Origin: Actinomyces sp.
Lineage (GTDB): Bacteria; Actinomycetota; Actinomycetes; Actinomycetales; Actinomycetaceae
Assembly (NCBI GenBank): GCA_018375675.1
Contig: JAHACW010000077.1
Span: 1 to 7,709 of the forward strand
Reading direction: 5' to 3'
DNA: 7,709 nt
Part shown: in pieces, positions 1-6,933 of the stretch
How positions within the stretch are numbered: the stretch's first letter is position 1
Layout: every line of letters starts with the position of its first letter
Translations under genes and position numbers: made by a program
The notes under the pieces: model-generated
What the model was told of the DNA's origin: nothing
What the model saw: the letters and a program-made list of their open reading frames with translations, nothing else
The model's database searches: none

Positions 1-18
1 GCGGGGCGAGTGCCCCGC
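1..18 (-). terminator. Hairpin just downstream of the sugar-binding protein gene
   Basis: A perfect 7-bp stem (GCGGGGC / GCCCCGC) with a 4-nt loop begins 13 bp past the stop codon of the binding-protein gene. No U-tract can be judged because the window ends here. It could be a terminator, or a stem-loop between the binding-protein gene and transporter genes to the left. Such stem-loops often keep binding-protein mRNA more abundant than permease mRNA. The stem is seen directly; its role is inferred. Confidence 0.4.
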
Positions 19-31
19 ACCCCGTCGTCGC

Positions 32-1216
32 TTACTTCTTCACGACGCCCGCATCAACGTCGGCCTGGGTGAAGTAACCGGAGTCGATGAGCTTTTCCTT
101 GAGGTTGTCAGCGTAGATGGTCTCGACCTCGAGCAGGTAGGAGGGCACGACCTTCACACCGTTGTTGTAGGTGGTGGTGTCGTTGGCCTCGGGCTCCTTG
201 CCCTCAGCCATCGCCTTGATGACCGTCACGGCCTGGGCGGCCAGGGTACGGGTGTCCTTGAAGATGGTGGACTGCTGGATGCCGTCGGCGATCATCTTCG
301 TGGAGGCGATCTCGGCGTCCTGGCCGGTCACGATGGGCAGGCCGTCCTTGATGGCGGGGCCGTAGCCGGCGCCCTGGAGGGCGGTGATGATGCCGCGGGA
401 GATGCCGTCGAAGGGCGAGAGCACGCCGGCGAGGGGCTCAGAGCCGCCGCCGTAGGTCGAGGTCAGCAGGTCCTCCATGCGCTTCTGGGCGACTTCCTGC
501 TGCCAGCGCAGGATGGCGACCTGGTCGAAGCTGGTCTGGCCGGACTTGACGACGAGCGTGCCGTCGTCGAGGTAGGGCTTGAGGACGCTCATGGCGCCAT
601 CGAAGAAGAACTTGGCGTTGTTATCGTCGGGCGAACCGGCGAAAAGCTCGATGTTGAGCGGGCCCTTGGGGGCGTTGTCGAGCTTCTTGCCGTCCTTATC
701 GGTCAGGCCAAGGCCGAACAGCAGAGCGTTGCCCTGTGCGACGCCGACCTTGAAGTTGTCGAAGGAAACGTAGAAGTCAACGTTCTCGTTGTCGCGGATG
801 AGGCGGTCGTAGGCGATGACCGGGATGTTCTTCGAACCCGCGGTGTCGAGCTGGCTCGACAGGGCCGTGCCGTCAATGGAGGCGATGACCAGGATGGTGG
901 CACCGTTGGTGATCATCTGGTCGATCTGCTGGGTCTGGGTGGGAATGTCGTCGTTGGCGAACTGGAGGTCAACCTCGTATCCGGCTGCCTCGAGGCCTTC
1001 CTTCACCGCGTTGCCGTCGGCGATCCAGCGCTCCGAGGTCTGGGTCGGCATCGCGACGCCGACCTTGACCTTGCCGCCATTCGAGGCCGCAGCGCCGCTA
1101 TCGGAATTGGAAGCGCCACCGGCACCGCCGCCTGCGCATCCGCTCAGCGCAAGGGCGCCGGCCGCGAAGGTGGCCGCAACCGTTGCCATCTTGCCAAAGA
1201 AACCACGTGTCTTCAT
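32..1216 (-). CDS. ChvE-type multiple monosaccharide ABC transporter substrate-binding lipoprotein
   Basis: A 394-residue extracytoplasmic sugar-binding protein of the periplasmic-binding-protein type I class, closest by eye to ChvE/XylF-like proteins that deliver arabinose, xylose, galactose or glucose to an ABC importer. A basic N-terminus, a hydrophobic stretch (10-24) and a lipobox LSGC with Cys27 mark it as a lipoprotein anchored on the outer face of the membrane. A Gly/Ser/Ala linker (28-48) precedes the two-lobed domain. Recognisable stretches are KVGVAMPTQTSERW (51-64), AYDRLI (135-140), SPDDNNAKFFFDGAM (195-209), SPFDGISRG (267-275) and VTGQDAEI (296-303). The ATG at 1216 is chosen because it has a good Shine-Dalgarno and starts the signal peptide. 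The frame stays open 47 codons further upstream, but that part runs through the operator region. The partner ATPase and permease genes are expected left of the window. Arabinose as substrate is inferred from araD/araA next door and from shared operators. Confidence 0.9.
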   Translation of the reverse strand: MKTRGFFGKMATVAATFAAGALALSGCAGGGAGGASNSDSGAAASNGGKVKVGVAMPTQTSERWIADGNAVKEGLEAAGYEVDLQFANDDIPTQTQQIDQMITNGATILVIASIDGTALSSQLDTAGSKNIPVIAYDRLIRDNENVDFYVSFDNFKVGVAQGNALLFGLGLTDKDGKKLDNAPKGPLNIELFAGSPDDNNAKFFFDGAMSVLKPYLDDGTLVVKSGQTSFDQVAILRWQQEVAQKRMEDLLTSTYGGGSEPLAGVLSPFDGISRGIITALQGAGYGPAIKDGLPIVTGQDAEIASTKMIADGIQQSTIFKDTRTLAAQAVTVIKAMAEGKEPEANDTTTYNNGVKVVPSYLLEVETIYADNLKEKLIDSGYFTQADVDAGVVKK

Positions 1217-1223
1217 GGAATAT

Positions 1224-1228
1224 CTCCT
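1224..1228 (-). promoter_or_regulatory. Ribosome binding site of the sugar-binding protein gene
   Basis: Read on the minus strand, AGGAG lies 7 nt before the ATG at 1216. It fixes the start of the lipoprotein and argues against the longer upstream reading frame. Confidence 0.75.
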
Positions 1229-1238
1229 GTTTGTTGCC

Positions 1239-1287
1239 TCGACATCACTGTCGATGGGCGTCACGTCTCCACACGTCCGTCGTGTGG
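1239..1287 (-). other. Two small hairpins in the leader of the sugar-binding protein mRNA
   Basis: Two perfect stem-loops lie between the operator pair and the start codon. One is a 6-bp stem with a TCAC loop (1239-1254); the other is a 7-bp stem CCACACG/CGTGTGG with a 5-nt loop (1269-1287). Neither has a U-tract, so I do not call a terminator. They may stabilise or tune the leader. I recognise no riboswitch class. The stems are seen; any function is inferred. Confidence 0.35.
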
Positions 1288-1338
1288 TCTGACAACTTGT
1301 ACCATATGAGAGAGGGGTCACCCTCGCATTGCCCAATT

Positions 1339-1350
1339 GATAACGTTCCA
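1339..1350. promoter_or_regulatory. Probable secondary LacI-family operator before the binding-protein gene
   Basis: GATAACGTTCCA shares the TAACGTT core with the other two candidate operators in the window. Only the central AACGTT is palindromic, so this is a weaker site. Its centre (1344/1345) lies exactly 21 bp, two helical turns, from the centre of the stronger site at 1358-1373. That spacing is compatible with two regulator dimers binding on the same face of the DNA. Confidence 0.5.
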
Positions 1351-1357
1351 ATAACAA

Positions 1358-1373
1358 TTGTTAACGTTCACAA
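1358..1373. promoter_or_regulatory. Probable main LacI-family operator before the binding-protein gene
   Basis: TTGTTAACGTTCACAA is a 16-bp palindrome centred on CG with a single mismatched pair, the typical form of a LacI-family operator. The core GTTAACGTT matches the perfect palindrome in front of araD (3731-3742). It lies about 145 bp upstream of the binding-protein start. I could not assign -10 and -35 boxes with confidence. The likely binder is the LacI-type protein encoded at 3786-4799. Confidence 0.65.
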
Positions 1374-1408
1374 CTTTAAGAACGGACATATACACAAAGG
1401 AATCCCCC

Positions 1409-1440
1409 GGCTGTGCGGGGCCAGACGACCCCACACAGCC
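1409..1440 (-). terminator. Probable terminator of araA
   Basis: Two 12-nt arms (1409-1420 and 1429-1440) form a stem with an 8-nt loop, starting 14 bp past the araA stop. In the minus-strand RNA the single non-Watson-Crick pair is a tolerated U-G; in the plus-strand RNA it would be a C-A mismatch. This favours the araA direction. A short second stem (1450-1463) spans the araA stop codon. There is no U-tract, as is common in GC-rich actinobacteria. The hairpin separates araA from the independently controlled binding-protein gene. Confidence 0.55.
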
Positions 1441-1454
1441 TATGTGAGCGGGCT

Positions 1455-2963
1455 TTACAGCCCCTCGGCGAGGCGGTGGTACGCCTGGTTCCAGCGCACG
1501 CCGGAGGCAAAGTCGCGTCGCGTCGTCGACTCGTCGATAACCACGAGCTCCATGTGCGCCAGCGCCGCAAAGTTCTCCCACACCTCAGGCTCGATCTGCG
1601 TCGACATGCACGTGTGGTGCGCTCCGCCCGCCGTCAGCCACGCCTCGACAGAGGTGTAGAAGTCGGGTTCGGGGATCCACATCGCGCGCGCGACCGGGAG
1701 CTTGGGCATCGGCTGGGGAGGCTCGATGACATTGACAATGTTCGCGGTGAGGCGGAAGCGGTCACGCATGTCGGACATCGCGACGACGACGCCGCGCCCC
1801 GGGGCCGCGTCGAAGACCATGCGCACGGGATCCTCGCGATCCCCGATGCCCAGGGGATGGATCTCGATGCGCGGGCGGGCATTCGTCAGCGAGGGGCACA
1901 CCTCGAGCATGTGGGCGCCCAGGATCATCTCCTGACCTTCGACGAGGTTGTAGGTGTAGTCCTCCATGAGCGAGGCACCGCCGGGCAACCCCTCCCCCAT
2001 GACCTTCGCGGCGCGCACGAGGACCGCGGTCTTCCAGTCCCCCTCGGCGCTGAAGCCATAGCCGGCCTCGGTCAGGCGCTGGACGGCCAGACCAGGGAGC
2101 TGACGGAGCCCGCCAAGGTCTTCGAAGTTGGTCGTGAAGGCCATCGCTCCGCGCTCTTCGAGGAAGGTGCGCAGCGCGATCTCCTCGCGGGCGGCGTAGC
2201 GCAGCGATTCCGCGCGATCCCCACCTGGGGCCAGCTCGGGGGCCACGTCGTAGCGCTCGCAGTATTCGGCCACGAGGGCATCGATGGCCCCCTCGTCCAC
2301 GGCATCAACGACGGCCACGAGGTCGTTGACCGACCACGTGTTGACCGAGACGCCGAGGCGACGCTCAGCCTCGGTCTTGTCACCCTCCGTGACTGCCACG
2401 TTGCGCATGTTGTCGCCGAAGCGCACGACACGCAGCTCGTTGGTCGCCGCGAAACCTCCGGCCGCGCGCACCCAGTTGGCGACGCGGCGACGCGTGTTCT
2501 CCTGCGAGGCATGACCGACCACGGTGGCGCGAGCCAGGCCAAGGCGCGTGAGGATGTACGCGTATTCGCGGTCACCGTGCGCCGCCTGGTTCAGGTTCAT
2601 GAAGTCCATGTCGATGCTGTCCCAGGGGATCTCGACATTGGCCTGGGTCGCCAGGTGCAGCAGGGGCTTGCGCAGGACCTCGAGGCCTCGGATCCACATC
2701 TTCGCGGGGCTAAAGGTGTGCATCCAGGAGATGACGCCGAGGACGCGGTCGTCTGCGCTGGCCTCGAGCATCGCTCGCTTGATGGAGTCGGAGTCCTTCA
2801 GGACGGGCTTCCACACGATCGGCGCGGGAAGCAGGTCGGATTCGTTGAGCAGGCGCACAACCTCGCGGGACTGCTCGGCGACCTGCGCCAGCGTTTCCTC
2901 GCCGTACAGGTCCTGGCTGCCGGTGACGAACCAGACCTCGCGGCCCTCGTAGAAACTGGTCAC
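1455..2963 (-). CDS. araA: L-arabinose isomerase
   Basis: A 502-residue cytoplasmic enzyme converting L-arabinose to L-ribulose, the first step of arabinose breakdown; the length is normal for AraA (about 500). The start [18 protein letters not shown] (6-23) is typical of the family. The metal-binding and catalytic residues are present in their usual contexts: Glu307 in AEGDWK, Glu334 in MEDYTY, His351 in GAHMLEVCP, and the His449-His450 pair in GGAHHT. These correspond by motif to E. coli Glu306, Glu333, His350 and His450, and Mn2+ is the usual metal. The start is a GTG at 2963, chosen because it opens the family's N-terminus and has AAAGGAGA 7 nt upstream. The frame is open further upstream but only by running into araD. 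It follows araD by 19 bp in one operon and is followed by a hairpin terminator. All active-site residues look intact. Confidence 0.97.
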   Translation of the reverse strand: MTSFYEGREVWFVTGSQDLYGEETLAQVAEQSREVVRLLNESDLLPAPIVWKPVLKDSDSIKRAMLEASADDRVLGVISWMHTFSPAKMWIRGLEVLRKPLLHLATQANVEIPWDSIDMDFMNLNQAAHGDREYAYILTRLGLARATVVGHASQENTRRRVANWVRAAGGFAATNELRVVRFGDNMRNVAVTEGDKTEAERRLGVSVNTWSVNDLVAVVDAVDEGAIDALVAEYCERYDVAPELAPGGDRAESLRYAAREEIALRTFLEERGAMAFTTNFEDLGGLRQLPGLAVQRLTEAGYGFSAEGDWKTAVLVRAAKVMGEGLPGGASLMEDYTYNLVEGQEMILGAHMLEVCPSLTNARPRIEIHPLGIGDREDPVRMVFDAAPGRGVVVAMSDMRDRFRLTANIVNVIEPPQPMPKLPVARAMWIPEPDFYTSVEAWLTAGGAHHTCMSTQIEPEVWENFAALAHMELVVIDESTTRRDFASGVRWNQAYHRLAEGL

Positions 2964-2970
2964 GGTGAAA

Positions 2971-2978
2971 TCTCCTTT
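2971..2978 (-). promoter_or_regulatory. Ribosome binding site that fixes the GTG start of araA
   Basis: On the minus strand AAAGGAGA lies in the 19-bp gap between araD and araA, 7 nt before the GTG at 2963. No ATG is better placed, so this site decides the start. Confidence 0.8.
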
Positions 2979-2982
2979 GATG

Positions 2983-3696
2983 TCAGTGCTGTCCGTAGAC
3001 GTTTTGGTAGCGGTTGTAGAGGGAATCGATGTGATGCTGTTCGATGGGAACGAGAGGCCCGCCCGCGCGCGCGACGTGCACGGTCTTGGCAACCTCCTCG
3101 ACCATGACGGCGGCCTTGACTGCGGCGCGCGCGTCGCGCCCGATCGTGAAGGGGCCGTGGTTGCGCATGAGGACCGCCGGTGAGCGCGATTCGCGCAGGG
3201 TGTCGACGATGCCGCGCCCGATCGAGTCGTCGCCAATGAGGGCGAAGGGGCCAACGGGGACGGGACCGCCGAACTCGTCACCCATCATGGTCAGGACGCA
3301 GGGAATCTCCTCTCCGCGCGCAGCCCACGCGGTGGCGTAGGTGGAGTGCGTGTGCACGACGCCGCCCACCTCGCTCATGTGGCGATAGACGTAAGCATGC
3401 GCGGCGGTGTCCGAGGAGGGAGCCCCCTCCCCCAGCACAAGGTTTCCATCGAGGTCACACACGACCATTGCCTCGGGGCTCAGGTCGTCGTAGGACACGC
3501 CCGAGGGCTTGATGACGAGAAGGTCCTGGCTGCCATCCTCAGCCTCGCCGCGCACGCGCTGGGAGACGTTTCCTGCCGTCCAGACGACGAGTCCCCAGCG
3601 GGGCAGCTCGGCATGCAGGGTGGCGACGTATTCACGGACGCGCTCGATCTCGCGCGCGAACTCGGGGGTCCATGTGTCGGGGTTGCGGTGATCCAT
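2983..3696 (-). CDS. araD: L-ribulose-5-phosphate 4-epimerase
   Basis: A 237-residue cytoplasmic class II aldolase/epimerase family protein. It interconverts L-ribulose 5-phosphate and D-xylulose 5-phosphate and so feeds arabinose carbon into the pentose phosphate or phosphoketolase route. Visible motifs are AGN (41-43) and KPSG (63-66) for phosphate binding, SSDTAAH (94-100), the zinc ligands His115 and His117 in VHTHS and His180 in RNHG, and a C-terminal YGQ whose Tyr234 matches the catalytic Tyr229 of E. coli AraD. That C-terminal tyrosine and the araA neighbour favour AraD over fuculose or rhamnulose aldolases. The ATG at 3696 has GAGGAG 5 nt upstream. It is the first gene of an araD-araA operon, with a perfect palindromic operator 35 bp upstream of the start. 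The ribulokinase gene that usually accompanies this pair is not in the window. Confidence 0.95.
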   Translation of the reverse strand: MDHRNPDTWTPEFAREIERVREYVATLHAELPRWGLVVWTAGNVSQRVRGEAEDGSQDLLVIKPSGVSYDDLSPEAMVVCDLDGNLVLGEGAPSSDTAAHAYVYRHMSEVGGVVHTHSTYATAWAARGEEIPCVLTMMGDEFGGPVPVGPFALIGDDSIGRGIVDTLRESRSPAVLMRNHGPFTIGRDARAAVKAAVMVEEVAKTVHVARAGGPLVPIEQHHIDSLYNRYQNVYGQH

Positions 3697-3730
3697 TCGT
3701 ACTCCTCACTGAGCATCGATGAGCGATTGG

Positions 3731-3742
3731 GTTAACGTTAAC
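3731..3742. promoter_or_regulatory. Perfect palindromic LacI-family operator of the araD-araA operon
   Basis: GTTAACGTTAAC is a perfect 12-bp palindrome centred on CG, between the regulator gene and araD. On the minus strand TTGCCT lies 17 bp upstream of a TAACGT that overlaps this palindrome. If that pair is the promoter, the operator covers the -10 region and bound protein would block initiation. The same core recurs twice before the binding-protein gene. The palindrome is seen; the promoter boxes and the identity of the binder are inferred. Confidence 0.7.
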
Positions 3743-3773
3743 ACCCACCTGTGCACAAGGCAAGCACGACGAC

Positions 3774-3796
3774 AAAAAAGAGCCTCTAACGAGGGC
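3774..3796 (-). terminator. Probable small intrinsic terminator overlapping the stop of the LacI-family gene
   Basis: In the minus-strand RNA, GCCCTC and GAGGC pair as a 5-bp stem with one bulged C, closed by a GTTA loop that contains part of the TAG stop codon. The sequence TCTTTTTTG follows at once. The stem is short, so termination may be partial and some transcription could run into araD. Confidence 0.45.
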
Positions 3797-4799
3797 ACAC
3801 TCCCGTCGAACCACGCACGACGAGGCGAGTGGGACGCACGTACGTGTCCAACGATTCCCCATCGAGCGCGCGACTGACGGCCTCAAGCGCACAGCGCCCA
3901 AGATCCGCGAAATCCTGGCGCACCGTCGACAGCCCCGGCCCCGCGTAGGCGGCCATCGGCACGTCGTCGAAACCCGCGACCGACACGTCGCCCGGAACGC
4001 TCACCCCGGCCTCGGCGAAGGCGCGCAGGAGGCCGACCGCGACCTCATCGTTCGCGCACATCACCGCGTCGGGCAGGCCATCCTCGACGAGGTTCTGTCC
4101 GGCGACGTACCCCCAGCGAGCCTCCCACGAGCCGACCAGCGGTGCACGCTTCGGTAGACCCGCCTCATCCATCGCCTCACGCCACCCGGCCACACGTTCG
4201 CGCGCCTCGAACCACTCCTGAGGGCCCGCCACGCAGGCAATGTCCCTGTGCCCCAGCGACATGAGGTGCTCCGCGAGCACTCGCGCACCTCCGCGCTGAT
4301 CCGCGTGAACGACCGACACTCCGCGACCGAATGCGCGCCCACCGGAGACCGCGACCACCGGTACGGACGCGCCCTGGGAAGCCACGGCCTCGGCGAGAGA
4401 ATCCACCGGCGCGATGACGACGATCGCCTCAGCGGCCAGGGAGGAGAAGTGGTCGAAGGCGCTGGCCACGTCGTCCGGGCCGAAACGATCGAGGGCCACG
4501 ACCGACGTGAAGAGCCCAGCCTCGCGGGCGGCGACCTCCAGGGCGACCAGCATCGAGGAGGGACCGAAGTGGGCCGAGGTCGTGGTCACGACGCCGATAA
4601 TGCCCGATCGGGCGGTCACCAGGGCACGGGCTACCGAGTTCGGACGGTATCCCAGCTGATCAATCGCGGCCTGCACGCGCTCGCGCGTCCGAGGCGACAC
4701 ACGCCCCTTGCCGTTCACCACGCGAGACACCGTCTGATGGGAGACTCCGACCAATTCGGCCACGTCCGCCATCGACGGAGGACGACCATTGCGCGTCAT
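3786..4799 (-). CDS. LacI-family transcriptional regulator, probably of the arabinose genes
   Basis: A 337-residue DNA-binding regulator of standard LacI-family length. The N-terminal helix-turn-helix is MADVAELVGVSHQTVSRVVN (10-29), with the recognition helix around SHQTVSRVV, followed by the hinge helix PNSVARAL (53-60). The rest is a sugar-binding-protein-like effector and dimer domain, with CANDEVAVGLLRAF (248-261) and VSVAGFDDVP (272-281). The end RLVVRGSTG (325-333) is also typical. The start at 4799 has GGGAGG a few nucleotides upstream and leaves a normal nine-residue lead before the helix-turn-helix. It sits directly upstream of araD on the same strand, and TAACGTT-core palindromes occur before araD and before the sugar-binding-protein gene, so it is probably a repressor relieved by arabinose or a derivative. 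The effector cannot be read from the sequence. A role in controlling the divergent purine permease is possible, but I see no TAACGTT site there. Confidence 0.92.
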   Translation of the reverse strand: MTRNGRPPSMADVAELVGVSHQTVSRVVNGKGRVSPRTRERVQAAIDQLGYRPNSVARALVTARSGIIGVVTTTSAHFGPSSMLVALEVAAREAGLFTSVVALDRFGPDDVASAFDHFSSLAAEAIVVIAPVDSLAEAVASQGASVPVVAVSGGRAFGRGVSVVHADQRGGARVLAEHLMSLGHRDIACVAGPQEWFEARERVAGWREAMDEAGLPKRAPLVGSWEARWGYVAGQNLVEDGLPDAVMCANDEVAVGLLRAFAEAGVSVPGDVSVAGFDDVPMAAYAGPGLSTVRQDFADLGRCALEAVSRALDGESLDTYVRPTRLVVRGSTGVCPR

Positions 4800-4856
4800 A
4801 CCGGCCTCCCTCCCGCATACGTCCAGCTTTGTTCACATCGTAAACGACAAGGGCCC

Positions 4857-4886
4857 GTGACATATAACTCGCCACACTTTTTAAAT
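4857..4886 (+). promoter_or_regulatory. Possible promoter of the permease fusion gene
   Basis: GTGACA (4857-4862) and TTAAAT (4881-4886) are separated by 18 bp and fall in an AT-rich patch of the 165-bp divergent intergenic region, about 80 bp before the start codon. The match to the vegetative sigma consensus is 5 of 6 and 4 of 6. The octamer ATAACTCG occurs at 4864-4871 and 4885-4892, 21 bp apart, and overlaps this promoter, so it could be a regulator site. This is a weak prediction. Confidence 0.3.
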
Positions 4887-4964
4887 AACTCGTAAAACAA
4901 TCCTGCCGATCACAGAGAATGGAGGGGTCCCTTCAACACTTGGATAAAGGTCCAGGAGACACAG

Positions 4965-6905
4965 ATGGCATCAAGCCCCTCGTCCGCTCCCCACCCCGTC
5001 GATCAAGTCCCTCCCTTTGGGAAACTCACCATTCTGGGCATTCAGCACGTCCTCGCGTTTTACGCGGGCGCCGTGGTCGTCCCAATCTTCATTGCCAGCC
5101 AGCTTGGGCTCGACGACGTAACGAAAATTCACCTCATCAACGCAGACCTGCTCACCTGCGGCATCGCCACCATCATCCAGTCGGCCGGCATCGGCCGCTT
5201 CATCGGCGTGAGGCTCCCCCTCATTCAGGGGGTCACTTTCACCGCCGTCTCCCCCCTCATCGCGATCGGAGCGGCGGCTACGCCGCCCGGTGCCGACCCG
5301 AAGACCGGCCTGGCCACCATGTACGGCTCCATCATCGCCGTCGGCCTCCTCGTCTTCCTGGTCGCCCCCATCTTCTCGAAGTTCCTTCGCTTCTTCCCAC
5401 CGGTGGTCACGGGCACGCTCCTGACGGTCATGGGCACGACCCTGATCTCCGTCTCTGCCGACGACATTTTGAGGTGGACGGATAAGGCACCGGCGGACAC
5501 GAAGGCGGCGCTCACCCTCGAATCGCTCGGCTACGCCATCGGCACCATCGTCATCATCGTCCTCATTCAGCGCCTCTTCAAGGGCTTCATGGGAACGCTC
5601 TCAGTCCTCCTCGGCCTCGTCATTATGACGGGCGTCGCCTTCGCGATGGGCAAGACCAATTTCTCGGACGTGGGAGAGTCCAGCTGGGTGGCCGTCACCC
5701 AGCCCTTCTTCTTCGGGCTTCCCCAGTTCTCCATCACCGCGATCTTCGCCATGATTATCGTCATGGCCGTGACCGCCGTGGAAACCACGGGCGACGTCTT
5801 CGCCACCGGCGAGGTCGTGGGCAAGCGCATCGCCCCGCGCGACATCGCCAACGCCCTGCGCGCCGACGGCCTGTCCACCCTGCTAGGCGGCGTCCTGAAC
5901 TCCTTCCCCTACACCTGCTTCGCGCAGAACGTCGGCCTCGTGCGCCTCACCCGCGTGAGCTCCCGCTGGGTCGTCACCGCGGCGGGTGTCTTCATGATCG
6001 TCCTGGGCCTGCTGCCCAAGGCCGCGGCCTTCGTCGCGGCCATTCCTCCCCCGGTCATCGGCGGTGCCTCCCTGGCGATGTTCGCCAACGTCGCCGTCGT
6101 CGGCATCCAGACCCTGTCGAAGGTCGATCTGCGCGACAACCGCAACGCCGTTATCGTCTCCACCTCGATCGCCCTGGCACTCCTCGTCACCTTCAGGAGA
6201 GACGACATCGTCAATGCCATGCCCTCCTGGCTGCAGATCATCTTCGGCTCCGGCGTGACCATCGGCTCGCTGACGGCCATCATCCTGAACCTCCTGTTCT
6301 TCCACATCGGACGCGAGGCCTCGCCGGACGTCGCCGTGGTGGACGGCAAGAAGATCAACCTGGATGACATCAACGCGATGGATCGCGACCAGTTCGTCGC
6401 GACCTTCTCCTCGATGTTCTCCGCTCACACGTGGCCGGTCGAGCGCGCCTGGGAGTCCCGCCCCTTCGCCTCCGTCTCCGAGTTGCGTTCCTCCTTCGAG
6501 GACGCTGTCCTGGCGGCCAGCCCCGAGGAGGCCGAGGAGCTCATCGCGTCCTACACGGACATCGTCTCCCTGGTCCTCGATGGTGCTGGCGACGAGCAGG
6601 CCAGCACGGACACCTCGAACCTGTCCGTGGGTGAGGTCACCCCCGAGGAGGCCGAGGAGCTGCGCGCCCTGGCTGCCGCCTACCACGAGAAGTTCGGTCG
6701 TCCGCTGATCATCTGCGTGGACAACGTGGTGGACCGCAAGCACCTGCTGTCCTCGGGGTGGCGCCGCGTCGAGCACTCCCCCGCCCGCGAGGCTCGCTTC
6801 GCGCTCGGCGAGGTCATCGACATCGCCGACCTGCGTTTCGATCAGCTGGTCGCCGACGCCAACCCCATGCGCGCCGCGTGGGACGCTGGTTTTGAGCGCC
6901 TCTGA
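4965..6905 (+). CDS. NCS2/NAT purine (xanthine/urate-type) permease fused to an OHCU-decarboxylase-like domain
   Basis: A 646-residue membrane protein, roughly 190 residues longer than a plain NCS2 permease. Residues 20-450 form the permease, for which the family fold predicts 14 membrane segments with cytoplasmic ends. Diagnostic motifs are GIQHVLAFYAGAVVVP (25-40, His28), AVETTGD (271-277, Glu273) and FAQNVGLVRLTR (319-330), which fits the NAT signature QNxGxxxxT[RKG]. These motifs resemble xanthine/urate carriers more than uracil carriers. Residues about 465-632 resemble 2-oxo-4-hydroxy-4-carboxy-5-ureidoimidazoline decarboxylase, third enzyme of urate oxidation: HTWPVERAWESRPFAS (488-503), EEAEELIASYTDI (521-533), AAAYHEKFGRPLIICV (570-585) and EARFALGEVIDIADLRF (609-625). 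The family's catalytic His-Pro is Tyr530-Thr531 here, so decarboxylase activity is doubtful. The ATG has AGGAG 6 nt upstream. No uricase or HIU hydrolase gene is in view. The permease call is firm; substrate and domain role are uncertain. Confidence 0.9.
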   Translation: MASSPSSAPHPVDQVPPFGKLTILGIQHVLAFYAGAVVVPIFIASQLGLDDVTKIHLINADLLTCGIATIIQSAGIGRFIGVRLPLIQGVTFTAVSPLIAIGAAATPPGADPKTGLATMYGSIIAVGLLVFLVAPIFSKFLRFFPPVVTGTLLTVMGTTLISVSADDILRWTDKAPADTKAALTLESLGYAIGTIVIIVLIQRLFKGFMGTLSVLLGLVIMTGVAFAMGKTNFSDVGESSWVAVTQPFFFGLPQFSITAIFAMIIVMAVTAVETTGDVFATGEVVGKRIAPRDIANALRADGLSTLLGGVLNSFPYTCFAQNVGLVRLTRVSSRWVVTAAGVFMIVLGLLPKAAAFVAAIPPPVIGGASLAMFANVAVVGIQTLSKVDLRDNRNAVIVSTSIALALLVTFRRDDIVNAMPSWLQIIFGSGVTIGSLTAIILNLLFFHIGREASPDVAVVDGKKINLDDINAMDRDQFVATFSSMFSAHTWPVERAWESRPFASVSELRSSFEDAVLAASPEEAEELIASYTDIVSLVLDGAGDEQASTDTSNLSVGEVTPEEAEELRALAAAYHEKFGRPLIICVDNVVDRKHLLSSGWRRVEHSPAREARFALGEVIDIADLRFDQLVADANPMRAAWDAGFERL

Positions 6906-6933
6906 GTAGCTCTCAGCGTCTCGTAACGACGAG

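Noticed and set aside
1217..1357. A longer start for the sugar-binding protein at 1357
   Set aside because: The extra 47 residues would be translated from the operator region and would precede the lipoprotein signal peptide. The ATG at 1216 has a good ribosome binding site and begins the signal peptide.
1413..3107. Long open frame of 564 codons on the plus strand opposite araA and araD
   Set aside because: It is antisense to two clear enzyme genes, is rich in Arg, His, Asp and Gly as expected of a GC-rich shadow frame, has no recognisable domain and runs across the araD-araA gap.
2964..3281. Upstream extension of the araA frame to 3281
   Set aside because: It overlaps araD in a different frame. 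The GTG at 2963 has a strong ribosome binding site and gives the usual AraA length.
4850..4920. Purine riboswitch before the permease
   Set aside because: GTGA and TCAC could form a short closing stem and TATAA is present, but there are no P2 and P3 hairpins and no GTTTCTACC-like core.
4919..5485. Plus-strand frame starting at an ATG at 4919, just upstream of the permease
   Set aside because: It overlaps the permease in another frame, is full of Arg, His and Pro, and has no suitably placed ribosome binding site of its own.
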